Shown: piece after piece, positions 1-6,055 of the stretch
How positions within the stretch are numbered: position 1 is the stretch's first letter
How the letters are laid out: each line of letters opens with the position of its first letter
Assembly: GCA_021820675.1 (NCBI GenBank)
Contig: JAKADI010000121.1
Coordinates: 1 to 6,101 of the forward strand
DNA: 6,101 nucleotides
Reading direction: 5' to 3'
Source: Bacillota bacterium
Lineage (GTDB): Bacteria > Bacillota > Sulfobacillia > Sulfobacillales > Sulfobacillaceae
The notes under the pieces: generated by a model
Told to the model about the DNA's origin: nothing
The model's database searches: none
The model's input: only the letters and a program-made list of their open reading frames with translations
Program-made: the position numbers and the translations under genes

Positions 1-77
1 CCTATTCCTGGTGATCAACACGACCAGATTTCGCACTTTCAGTCATTTTTCTGCTAAATCTACGAAAAGCCGTGAAA

Positions 78-115
78 TTTCGCCATATGCGGCGAAAAAT
101 GGATATTATGGCGAA
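78..115. repeat. Nested inverted repeats with GGCGAA half-sites upstream of the promoter
   Basis: Three copies of one half-site lie close together: TTTCGCC at 78-84, GGCGAAA at 91-97 and ATGGCGAA at 108-115. The first pairs perfectly with the second (7 bp, 6-nt spacer) and also with the third (TTCGCCATA at 79-87 against TATGGCGAA at 107-115, 9 bp). They sit 20-57 bp upstream of the -35 box of the hydrolase promoter, a position that would suit an activator or repressor site. The first pair could instead be a remnant of a terminator for a gene left of the window, but no T-tract follows it on either strand. The repeats are visible in the sequence; their function is inference. Confidence 0.4.
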
Positions 116-134
116 TAATTAGTGTCTACATTTC

Positions 135-163
135 ATGACAAATTTAGTTCTGTCCCGTATAGT
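135..163 (+). promoter_or_regulatory. Sigma-A-type promoter of the riboswitch-hydrolase unit
   Basis: A -35 box ATGACA (135-140; four of six match TTGACA, in the order -TGACA) and a -10 box TATAGT (158-163; five of six match TATAAT) are separated by exactly 17 bp. This predicts a transcript start near 169-172, just before the first conserved bases of the riboswitch, as expected for the promoter that drives it. Confidence 0.65.
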
Positions 164-175
164 GTTTTCGACTCC

Positions 176-310
176 ATGCGCCGAATCGTAATTATTTGTA
201 ATTACGTACGGGGGATTACTAGGTTTATTCGCCTAGGGTGAATCGTCTGCTGATATTTGGCTGACGTAGGGCTCCTTCAGCCCGAACCAGCGAACTAACC
301 TCGAAGGCAA
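176..310 (+). ncRNA. c-di-AMP riboswitch (ydaO/yuaA class)
   Basis: This leader RNA should bind cyclic di-AMP and control the downstream wall hydrolase. Conserved blocks of the ydaO/yuaA class occur in the right order: GCCGAATC near 180-187, ACGGGGGA at 208-215, AGGGTGAATC at 235-244, TAGGGC at 267-272, AGCCCGAACC at 279-288, and CTAACCTCGAAGGC at 295-308. Helices can be drawn: 187-194 with 199-206 (8 bp, loop TTTG), 219-223 with 232-236, 244-247 with 263-266, and 269-273 with 279-283. The short closing helix uses GCC 180-182 and GGC 306-308. Genes under this class in other bacteria include wall hydrolases, potassium transporters and osmoprotectant systems, so a LysM/NlpC-P60 gene downstream is the classic context. 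No U-tract terminator lies between the aptamer and the start codon at 336. The exact ends are approximate. Confidence 0.92.
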
Positions 311-317
311 TACCCGA

Positions 318-327
318 AGGAAGGGAG
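318..327 (+). promoter_or_regulatory. Ribosome binding site of the hydrolase gene, able to pair with the riboswitch
   Basis: The purine stretch AGGAAGGGAG ends 8 nt before the TTG start at 336 and supports that non-ATG start. Bases 322-330 are complementary to 269-277, inside the riboswitch hairpin (nine consecutive pairs, one of them G-U). The site could therefore be masked in one fold of the leader. Confidence 0.7.
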
Positions 328-335
328 CCCATTTC

Positions 336-1484
336 TTGAATCGTTTACCGTCAAAAAAGGTTGTTGCCTTAGCAGTAGGCTTGCTGTCTCTGCCTGCGGT
401 TATGAGTATGCCATTTAATCGGGTGTCATTTCGCCCTACGCTCGCGTCGAGTAGCGCCAGTGCCACCTTACATTTTGCATCAGCACGTTATTACACCGTG
501 CAACCAGGCGATACCCTAAGCGGGATTGCACTAAGGTTCCAGACGTCAATTGCCACATTAGTCGCCTATAACCACATTGCTAATCCGAATACAATATACG
601 TGGGTCAAGTATTGCGTATCAGCGGTGTGTCGTCTAATGCTAAAATGAGTTCTCAAACCACCAGTGCCTCTCTAGCCTTTCGTACGGGGCGGTCGACAAC
701 ATATACCGTAAAGCCCGGCAATACGTTGAGCGGGATTGCCTCGCAGTTTCACGTGACGGTTTCTCAGCTGGTTCAGTGGAATCATATTGCAAACCCGAAC
801 GTGATTGCCGTAGGCCAAGTGCTGACGGTGGGCGGTTCATCCAGCGCACCCAGCACCTCCAATACATCCCATGCATCGCCGACTCCATCTTCGTCAACAA
901 CGTACACCGTACAACCGGGAGATACTTTGGGCTTAATTGCAGGAAAATTCGGACTTTCGTGGCAGACCTTGGCATCCTACAACCACCTGTCTAACCCCAA
1001 TGTCTTACAGGTGGGTGAAGTCTTGCACATTCCTGGTTCGGCGCAAGCTTCATCGAGTACCTCAGCTCAGTTGCCCGTTCAAGAAGCCTCGGTCAGCTTC
1101 GGGCAAGCCATTGTCAATACGGCGGAGCATCTGTTGGGTATTCCTTATGTCTGGGGAGGAACGTCTCCCGCCACCGGTTTTGATTGTTCCGGGCTGGTGC
1201 AGTATGTCTTTCGGAAAAACGGCATTCCCATGCCGCGAACCAGTTGGGCACAATATTCCTACGTGACGAAGATTCCGAAATCGCAATTACAACCAGGCGA
1301 TCTGGTTTTCTTTAGTACGTACGGTCCCGGAGCATCGCACGTCGGAATTTACATTGGGTCGGCACATGGTTATGCGCAGGCTTTCATTGAAGCACCTGCC
1401 CCGGGCCAAAACGTGCAGATCTCGAATCTCAACAATCCCTATTATGCGTCCCACTACTATGGAGCGGGAACCGTAAACCCGTAA
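336..1484 (+). CDS. Secreted peptidoglycan endopeptidase with three LysM repeats and an NlpC/P60 domain
   Basis: Predicted exported enzyme that cuts peptide bonds in the peptidoglycan stem and acts at the cell wall. The 382-residue product starts at TTG, fixed by the site at 318-327. An N-terminal signal segment has Lys7-Lys8 followed by a hydrophobic run to about residue 25. Three LysM glycan-binding repeats follow at about 52-96, 123-165 and 190-233, each with a YTVxPGxTL opening and an N-H-hydrophobic-x-NPN element, separated by Ser/Thr-rich linkers. The NlpC/P60 domain covers about 255-378. Cys284 lies in the DCSG motif and His335 in SHVGIYIG. The third polar residue appears to be Glu352 (FIEAP), as in the Cys-His-Glu triad of mycobacterial RipA, rather than the more common His. 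The gene is monocistronic, with promoter and riboswitch before it and a terminator after it. Family assignment is firm; the bond cleaved and the biological role (growth, separation, germination) are not shown. Confidence 0.95.
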   Translation: MNRLPSKKVVALAVGLLSLPAVMSMPFNRVSFRPTLASSSASATLHFASARYYTVQPGDTLSGIALRFQTSIATLVAYNHIANPNTIYVGQVLRISGVSSNAKMSSQTTSASLAFRTGRSTTYTVKPGNTLSGIASQFHVTVSQLVQWNHIANPNVIAVGQVLTVGGSSSAPSTSNTSHASPTPSSSTTYTVQPGDTLGLIAGKFGLSWQTLASYNHLSNPNVLQVGEVLHIPGSAQASSSTSAQLPVQEASVSFGQAIVNTAEHLLGIPYVWGGTSPATGFDCSGLVQYVFRKNGIPMPRTSWAQYSYVTKIPKSQLQPGDLVFFSTYGPGASHVGIYIGSAHGYAQAFIEAPAPGQNVQISNLNNPYYASHYYGAGTVNP

Positions 1485-1505
1485 AATCATCGTGCGTGAC
1501 GCGAA

Positions 1506-1538
1506 GCAAGACGAAGGCTGCGGTCTTCGTCTTGTTTT
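1506..1538 (+). terminator. Intrinsic terminator of the hydrolase gene
   Basis: A perfect 10-bp stem, CAAGACGAAG (1507-1516) with CTTCGTCTTG (1525-1534), encloses an 8-nt loop and is followed directly by TTTT (1535-1538). It begins 22 nt after the stop codon. The T-tract is short, but the stem is long and stable. Confidence 0.8.
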
Positions 1539-1556
1539 GGGTGCTGTCGCGCACCC
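1539..1556 (+). other. Second small hairpin directly after the terminator
   Basis: GGGTGC (1539-1544) and GCACCC (1551-1556) form a perfect 6-bp stem with a 6-nt loop, immediately after the T-tract of the terminator. No T-tract follows it on the plus strand, but four A residues precede it, so on the minus strand it reads as a GC-rich hairpin followed by AAAA rather than T. It may be a backup structure or chance. The remainder of the gap up to 1701 shows no convincing gene. A -10-like TATGAT at 1564-1569 has no good -35 partner. Confidence 0.35.
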
Positions 1557-1701
1557 GGAATCCTATGATAATATGTCAGTGGCACACGGCCTTCACAAAC
1601 AAGCGCCGCCAGCATCATCTTTTCGTGATCTGAGTAGCCTTTTCAATGGTGAGAGCTTTGAATCGCAGCCATGACAATGAGGACCATGCCGAGGAACATT
1701 G

Positions 1702-1708
1702 AAGGAGG
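1702..1708 (+). promoter_or_regulatory. Ribosome binding site that sets the start of the flavin-binding protein gene
   Basis: AAGGAGG is a near-perfect Shine-Dalgarno sequence ending 11 nt before ATG 1720. An in-frame TTG at 1699 overlaps or precedes this site and has no site of its own, so 1720 is the better start. Confidence 0.8.
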
Positions 1709-1719
1709 CACCAGACCCC

Positions 1720-2277
1720 ATGGGACACAGCTTCGAGGGAATTTTACCTGAACATGAAGCCTTTATTGCCAAGCAGCCCGTTTTCTTTGTCGCCACAGCG
1801 CCCTTAAGCCCCAAGGGCCACGTGAACGTTTCTCCCAAAGGTTATGACTCGTTCCGGATTTTCTCACCAACCCACGTGGGGTATCTTGATTTAACCGGCA
1901 GCGGTAGCGAAACCAGCGCTCACGTGCTGGAAAACGGGCGCATTACCTTTATGTTTATGGCGATTGATGGCCCGCCCCAGATTATACGCCTATATGGCAC
2001 GGCACATCCTCTAACCCCGTCCCATCCTGAGTGGCAGGCGTTACTTCCGGCATTTCCCTCTTATCCCGGCATCCGTCAAATTATCATGGCAACCATTCAC
2101 AAGGTTACGACCACATGCGGCTATGGCGTCCCCTTTTTGTCCTTCCAAAAAGATCGTGACACCCTGGAACGGTGGGCTCAGGCGAAAGGGCCCGAAGGCA
2201 TCAGCCAATACCAGCACACCAAAAACCAACGAAGCTTAGACGGCTTACCCACAGGGGTGGGCGAAAACTATCCCTAA
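1720..2277 (+). CDS. Pyridoxamine 5'-phosphate oxidase-like FMN-binding protein
   Basis: A 185-residue cytosolic protein with the split-barrel fold of the pyridoxamine-phosphate-oxidase superfamily, expected to bind FMN or a related flavin. What points there is the N-terminal block at about 21-75: FFVATAPLSPKGHVNVSPKG, then DSFRI, and YLDLTGSGSETSAH with ENGRI. The pattern continues with the strand MFMAIDGPPQIIRLYGTA at about 79-95. The C-terminal segment QKDRDTLERWAQAKGPEGISQY at about 143-164, ending near KNQRSLDGLP, is typical of a subgroup found in bacteria and fungi and annotated only as PNPOx family. It is not the biosynthetic PdxH as I recognise it, so the substrate is unknown; a flavin-dependent redox reaction is inference from the fold. 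It is likely transcribed alone, because a terminator separates it from the gene upstream and the next gene converges on it. No clear terminator is visible in the 51-bp gap to the Nudix gene. Confidence 0.85.
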   Translation: MGHSFEGILPEHEAFIAKQPVFFVATAPLSPKGHVNVSPKGYDSFRIFSPTHVGYLDLTGSGSETSAHVLENGRITFMFMAIDGPPQIIRLYGTAHPLTPSHPEWQALLPAFPSYPGIRQIIMATIHKVTTTCGYGVPFLSFQKDRDTLERWAQAKGPEGISQYQHTKNQRSLDGLPTGVGENYP

Positions 2278-2328
2278 CCCGTCTCTTGGGTGTCGGTATT
2301 ATGTCTTCCTCGGTTCAGTGAGGTTCGT

Positions 2329-2925
2329 TTAGTCCACATAGCCCACAACGCCGCGAAGAGCTTTGAGGACACGGTCATAATGGCCAGGGTGAAACGCGTC
2401 GGCAGGCGGGAGCTGAGCCATATTAAACCACCCAACAGCCAAAATTTCCTCGGGTTGAGGCGTGATTTCTCCACCTGTTTTGTGACCGCGAATGACAATA
2501 TGGTAGAGATGATGCGCAATCACCTGCCGATCCATCCAATTGTCAAAGACACCGACCACCTCATCCGGCTTCATCCGAATTCCGGTTTCTTCTTCTACCT
2601 CACGCACCACCGCATGGCTGGGCTGTTCTCCGACCTCAACAGCGCCTCCCGGCAAAGCCCATTTTGCCGTATCTTTCCGTTGGATGAGCAAAACGGTGTC
2701 ATGGTCGATGACGGCGCCGTCTACCCCGACTTTCGGGGTGATTGGGGCCACAGGGCTCAACAAGGGAGCGTCTGCCGATACCCGACCCAATTTCCTGGCC
2801 AACTCGTGAATTCGGTTATACCGTGATTTGTCGTAGACGTTGTCCGCATAAAATTGACCGTCAAGCGCCAACGCTTCGAGAATCTGGCCAATACGAGCTG
2901 GTGTAAGTTGTTCTTGATCATCCAT
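2329..2925 (-). CDS. Nudix hydrolase with N-terminal helical domain
   Basis: Predicted metal-dependent pyrophosphatase that cleaves a nucleoside diphosphate linked to another group, such as ADP-ribose, a sugar nucleotide or a nucleotide cofactor. From ATG 2925 the product has 198 residues. Residues 10-55 form a helical segment containing FYADNVYDKSRYNRI and ELARKLG, typical of the N-terminal domain found in one group of ADP-ribose-pyrophosphatase-like Nudix proteins. The Nudix box is complete: Gly94, Glu100, then Arg108-Glu109-Val110-Glu111-Glu112-Glu113-Thr114-Gly115-Ile116, matching Gx5Ex7REUxEExGU. PGG at 92-94 and the preceding strand VLLIQRKDTAKWALP fit the fold. The start is chosen for the GGGGGAA site 6 nt upstream. 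ATG 2940 and TTG 2946 in the same frame would add 5 or 7 residues but lack a site. The gene converges on the flavin-binding protein gene and lies 209 bp downstream of an unknown gene. The natural substrate cannot be told from sequence. Confidence 0.92.
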   Translation of the reverse strand: MDDQEQLTPARIGQILEALALDGQFYADNVYDKSRYNRIHELARKLGRVSADAPLLSPVAPITPKVGVDGAVIDHDTVLLIQRKDTAKWALPGGAVEVGEQPSHAVVREVEEETGIRMKPDEVVGVFDNWMDRQVIAHHLYHIVIRGHKTGGEITPQPEEILAVGWFNMAQLPPADAFHPGHYDRVLKALRGVVGYVD

Positions 2926-2931
2926 CGAAAA

Positions 2932-2938
2932 TTCCCCC
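2932..2938 (-). promoter_or_regulatory. Ribosome binding site of the Nudix gene
   Basis: Read on the minus strand this is GGGGGAA, 6 nt before ATG 2925. It is an imperfect Shine-Dalgarno sequence but the only purine-rich stretch near the candidate starts, so it favours 2925 over 2940 and 2946. The 2939-3134 gap upstream holds only weak hairpins (for example TGCTGC 2963-2968 with GCAGCA 3003-3008 around a long loop) and no confident promoter. Confidence 0.55.
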
Positions 2939-3134
2939 ATTGCCAACGAGAAATCGGTTGAATGCTGCTATCGTCGTCTCTCGTGTAATGAACCTATCTA
3001 TTGCAGCAAAAATCTCGCTTTTTTCCTGTAATCAAAAGAGGTCCAGAAAGTATGAGTTCCAAGCCCTGGTATTAGCCTCGCAGAGCCTATCACTTATTTT
3101 AGCAATTTCCGGTTGGATGAAAAAGGAAGAAGGC

Positions 3135-3557
3135 CTATCCTCTCGCGCCCACTCGGCGTGAACCCTTGGCAACCATTCGCTCGAGCATTTTGACATCATC
3201 AGGAATTGTTACGATATAGGTTCCCATGTCATGACTTCCATTGTATTTGACGGCCTGGGCATCTGATTGCAAAGCATACGCCACAAAAAATTCCACGTAC
3301 TGCCGAGGACATTGGTGCCTGGCGGTAAGTCGAATGTAGGCTCGTGCCGACATCTTCCCGATGACGTCGACGGCAATGACTTCTAACCCGTCCCAAGTGT
3401 GTAAGTCGACTTTCCAATATACATATCCCCGGTCGATCCATTGAGGCTCCTGGACAGTGGCCTTAAGCGTGAGGATGCACCCCCTCATTTGGGCTAATAA
3501 ATCGATCTCTGATTCGACACCAATAAAGTATTTTCCTGCCCATTTCAACGTTCCCAC
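3135..3557 (-). CDS. Hypothetical protein, 140 residues, unrecognised
   Basis: I do not recognise this protein. The chosen GTG start at 3557 has a strong AGGAGAG site 8 nt upstream. The frame stays open back to a GTG at 3677, which would give 180 residues, but there the purine tract is almost touching the start codon, and the extra part looks like noncoding leader. The 140-residue product begins MGTLKWAGKYFIGVESEIDLL. It has alternating hydrophobic stretches such as GYVYWKVDLHTW and GLEVIAVDVIGKMSARAYIRLTA, suggesting a mainly beta fold. It then has CPRQYVEFFVAYAL and a basic C-terminus (MVAKGSRRVGARG). No signal peptide, membrane segment or catalytic motif is evident, so a cytosolic location is likely. 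It lies on the same strand as, and 133 bp downstream of, the acetyltransferase-fusion gene, with a GC-rich hairpin between them, so co-transcription is uncertain. The clear ribosome binding site and full-length frame argue that it is a real gene. Confidence 0.65.
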   Translation of the reverse strand: MGTLKWAGKYFIGVESEIDLLAQMRGCILTLKATVQEPQWIDRGYVYWKVDLHTWDGLEVIAVDVIGKMSARAYIRLTARHQCPRQYVEFFVAYALQSDAQAVKYNGSHDMGTYIVTIPDDVKMLERMVAKGSRRVGARG

Positions 3558-3565
3558 AAAACTTT

Positions 3566-3572
3566 CTCTCCT
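3566..3572 (-). promoter_or_regulatory. Ribosome binding site that sets the start of the hypothetical gene
   Basis: AGGAGAG on the minus strand, 8 nt before GTG 3557. It is the best Shine-Dalgarno match within the long open frame and argues for the shorter, 140-residue product. Confidence 0.7.
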
Positions 3573-3679
3573 AAATGTATTCGCAATAAGTTTCCACGAT
3601 ATCACTCTTTTGTTCACAATATTCATGATTTTAGCGGAAGGCACCTCGCCCGGCAGTCCAAAAGTCTCGTCGTCCACTC

Positions 3680-3705
3680 CCCCTGTCCGGCTACGCCGGA
3701 CGGGG
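3680..3705. other. GC-rich hairpin enclosing the stop codon of the acetyltransferase-fusion gene
   Basis: GTCCGGC (3685-3691) and GCCGGAC (3695-3701) pair perfectly around a 3-nt loop. CCCC 3680-3683 and GGGG 3702-3705 extend the stem beyond one bulged T. On the minus strand the TAG stop (3693-3691) spans the loop and the first base of the descending arm. No T-tract follows on either strand, so it is not a standard intrinsic terminator. It could protect the 3' end of the message, act as a factor-assisted stop signal, or separate expression of the two minus-strand genes. Confidence 0.6.
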
Positions 3706-6039
3706 TTCCAGCCTTATATCCGCGTTCACGATACAACTCGCCTCAGTGCTCACAAGAATCTCTCCTAGGGTCAACTCCATAATTTCGGGGACCTCGTCGA
3801 TGAGGCGGGACAGCCGCAAGAGCACATCCGTGACCAGAAGGGCCACATCGTCTCCCACCTCCTCCCCTTTTAAGACGGCATGAGCCAACCAGAGAGCATC
3901 TCGGTCCGTCAAGGGAATCAGGCGGCTAAAGGCCTGGTTCGACTCCTCCATGACTCGCGCGGTGAGTATGGGCCCAAATAGCGAGTCTAACCGACAGTTC
4001 ACGCTCATACGCATCATCAAAGACGTCTCATGCCGCCCTTCCCGCATCGAGGACAATCCCGCCATCTCCAAAAGCTTAAAGGAGTTCTCGGGGCCAATCC
4101 AACATTCTGTCTGAGTTTGCCACCCATGGACCAAGGATCTGGCCCGCGTCATATCCACGCGCTCCAAATCGGGCAAATGCCCGAGCGGCTGCCGCCTATA
4201 GGCGGCATAGCGGCTGACTTGGACAAGAGCCCTAACGGCCAGTTCGGGAAAAGGATAGACAGGAATCCGAAATGTTTTGCCTTGAATGTAGTCGATCGGT
4301 CCAGGACCTGTCATCAAAAAGTTGGCGACAATCGGTTTCACCAAACCATTTTGGGCCACTACGTCACGGATGGCTAAAGACACGCCAGCTGCCTCGGAAA
4401 TTCCTACGGGAATAAACACCACGATAATAGCGTCAACCTCAGGATCGTTCAGCGCCTTATGAACTTCTTCCGAATACCGGGGTGCTAGGGCCGTAAATCC
4501 CAAATCAATCGGCGCGTGAGCCAGTCGCAACCCCCCCGTCTGAAGAGCATCCACCGTTATCACCGCGGCTCCCGAGGCATTGGCAATCACCTGCACACGC
4601 TTACCCGCCGGCAACGGCATGGAGCTGAATAACGCAGCGACATCAAATAATTCTTGCAATGTATCCGCCCGAATGATTCCGGTTTGTTGAAACAACGCCT
4701 TAACCAGCGTATCATCCCCATAGTGCTCTGAAGACACTTCGGGGGCAATCATTGCTTCGGGGCTACGCGCGCTTTTTACTGCCAAAATTGGCTTATGCTG
4801 GGTAATCCGGCGCGCAATCCTCGTAAATTTTCGGGGGTTACCAAAAGATTCGAGGTAGAGTAAGATCATGTGGGTCGCTGGATCATCTTCCCAATACTGT
4901 AAGAGGTCATTGGACGACACATCCGCCTTGTTGCCTGTACTAACGAAACTGGACACGCCTACACCCATGCGACTGGCATAGTCTAAAATTGCTATTCCCA
5001 AAGCTCCCGACTGACTGGCAATCGCCACTTGGCCCTTGGGAGGCAACGCAGGGGAAAAACTGGCGTTCATATGCACCTTGCCGTCCGTGTTAATAATCCC
5101 TAGTGAATTGGGCCCGACTAACCGAATTCCTTCATGCCTGAGCATGTGGGTAACATCTTGCTCCAACTGGGCACCCACATCATCTCGGTCCGAAAAGCCC
5201 GCCGACGTGATGAGAACTCCTCGAACGCGCGCTTCAACACAGTCCCGTGCAACGTCGGCCACCAACTCACGCGGCACGACAATTACGACTAAGTCCACGG
5301 CTTCCGGCACATCTTTCACCGACGGATATGCCCTAACCCCTAAAACGGCATGGGCGCTGGGGTTGACAGGATATACAACTCCGGCGAAGGAACCGTGCAA
5401 TACATGCTGTAATAACAAGTGCCCTAGCCGGTGGGAATCCCGAGATGCCCCGACGACAGCGACGACCGACGGTTCGAAAAAGGCCCGCAAGGATGCGGCT
5501 GTAGCCAGCTTTTCCCGTGCGCCCGCTAAAGCATGGATGCGCTCGGTCTGCTGTAACGGCAAGACCAAATGAATCACACCAGAGTCTTGCTGTTCATGGA
5601 ATTCATAACCGCTGTCCTGAAAAACCCTCAACATTCTTTGGTTTTCCGAAAGCACGTAGGCTTCGAATTGCAACACCCCACGCCGCCAGGCCATTTCGGC
5701 CAGGTGTTCGAGGAGTAGCGTCCCCAGCCCTCGCCCCTGAATGCGCTCATCCACAAAGAAAGCCACTTCCGCAGTGGTTTCAGACACCATGACGTAGTGG
5801 CCGATCCCGAGAATTTGATTTTGACTCACGCAAACAAGAGATTTGCCCCGGTTATTAGCCAAAATCATGCGGTCAATTTCATCCTCGTTCACTTCTTTAA
5901 CCACATGAAAAAACCGGTTATACAAGGCATCCGGAGATGCCTGGCGAAACAGGTCGCGCAACATTTGACGGTCGTTTGGAGTCGGATACGCTTCTCTGAG
6001 ATCTGCCACGCGACCATCTCGCAAAATTATCCGGGCCAA
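3691..6039 (-). CDS. GNAT acetyltransferase fused to a degenerate NDP-forming acyl-CoA synthetase (Pat-type protein lysine acetyltransferase)
   Basis: Probable cytosolic protein acetyltransferase that moves an acetyl group from acetyl-CoA to lysines of target proteins; in known Pat systems a main target is acetyl-CoA synthetase. The 782-residue product starts at TTG, supported by AGGGGAGGG 7 nt upstream. A GNAT domain covers about 5-160, with the acetyl-CoA-binding motif RIQGRGLG at 99-106. A CoA-binding Rossmann domain follows at about 187-315 (VVGASR 195-200, GPNSLG 309-314), then succinyl-CoA-ligase-like domains at about 335-610 (SQSGALG 342-348, STGNKADVSSNDLL 367-380). The usual SHTGA phosphohistidine motif is absent; the region reads SSEHYGDD at 436-443. 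The ATP-grasp part (about 640-782) lacks roughly 80 central residues and carries ELTLGEILV where the family has a DxNP-like motif. Loss of the phosphohistidine fits Pat enzymes, where this half is regulatory. GNAT-first order matches the actinobacterial type. Synthetase activity is unlikely; acetylation of proteins is inference. Confidence 0.88.
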   Translation of the reverse strand: MARIILRDGRVADLREAYPTPNDRQMLRDLFRQASPDALYNRFFHVVKEVNEDEIDRMILANNRGKSLVCVSQNQILGIGHYVMVSETTAEVAFFVDERIQGRGLGTLLLEHLAEMAWRRGVLQFEAYVLSENQRMLRVFQDSGYEFHEQQDSGVIHLVLPLQQTERIHALAGAREKLATAASLRAFFEPSVVAVVGASRDSHRLGHLLLQHVLHGSFAGVVYPVNPSAHAVLGVRAYPSVKDVPEAVDLVVIVVPRELVADVARDCVEARVRGVLITSAGFSDRDDVGAQLEQDVTHMLRHEGIRLVGPNSLGIINTDGKVHMNASFSPALPPKGQVAIASQSGALGIAILDYASRMGVGVSSFVSTGNKADVSSNDLLQYWEDDPATHMILLYLESFGNPRKFTRIARRITQHKPILAVKSARSPEAMIAPEVSSEHYGDDTLVKALFQQTGIIRADTLQELFDVAALFSSMPLPAGKRVQVIANASGAAVITVDALQTGGLRLAHAPIDLGFTALAPRYSEEVHKALNDPEVDAIIVVFIPVGISEAAGVSLAIRDVVAQNGLVKPIVANFLMTGPGPIDYIQGKTFRIPVYPFPELAVRALVQVSRYAAYRRQPLGHLPDLERVDMTRARSLVHGWQTQTECWIGPENSFKLLEMAGLSSMREGRHETSLMMRMSVNCRLDSLFGPILTARVMEESNQAFSRLIPLTDRDALWLAHAVLKGEEVGDDVALLVTDVLLRLSRLIDEVPEIMELTLGEILVSTEASCIVNADIRLEPRPA

Positions 6040-6046
6040 TGGTCAA

Positions 6047-6055
6047 CCCTCCCCT
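6047..6055 (-). promoter_or_regulatory. Ribosome binding site of the acetyltransferase-fusion gene
   Basis: AGGGGAGGG on the minus strand, 7 nt before the TTG start at 6039. It supports the non-ATG start, which also gives a GNAT domain of normal N-terminal length. The remaining bases to the window edge show no confident promoter. Confidence 0.75.

Noticed and set aside
1492..1674. 60-codon open frame after the hydrolase gene
   Set aside because: It runs through the intrinsic terminator and its companion hairpin, has no ribosome binding site, and has no recognisable content.
2308..2323. Possible terminator between the convergent flavin-binding and Nudix genes
   Set aside because: CCTC/GAGG gives only a 4-bp stem with an 8-nt loop, and the following T-tract is interrupted. 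It is too weak to call.
2290..2826. Open frame of 178 codons on the plus strand opposite the Nudix gene
   Set aside because: The Nudix box and fold are unmistakable on the minus strand. The plus-strand frame shows no family features and no ribosome binding site, so it is a shadow.
2963..3008. TGCTGC/GCAGCA stem upstream of the Nudix gene as a possible leader RNA
   Set aside because: The stem is 6 bp with a loop over 30 nt, and no known riboswitch or T-box motif is present. Chance is likely.
3558..3677. N-terminal extension of the hypothetical protein to GTG 3677
   Set aside because: The purine tract lies almost against the GTG, leaving no normal spacing, while an excellent ribosome binding site precedes GTG 3557. 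The extension cannot be fully excluded.
5036..5572. Open frame of 178 codons on the plus strand opposite the acetyltransferase fusion
   Set aside because: It is Thr/Ser/Arg-rich low-complexity translation antisense to a well-conserved CoA-binding domain, with no start signal.
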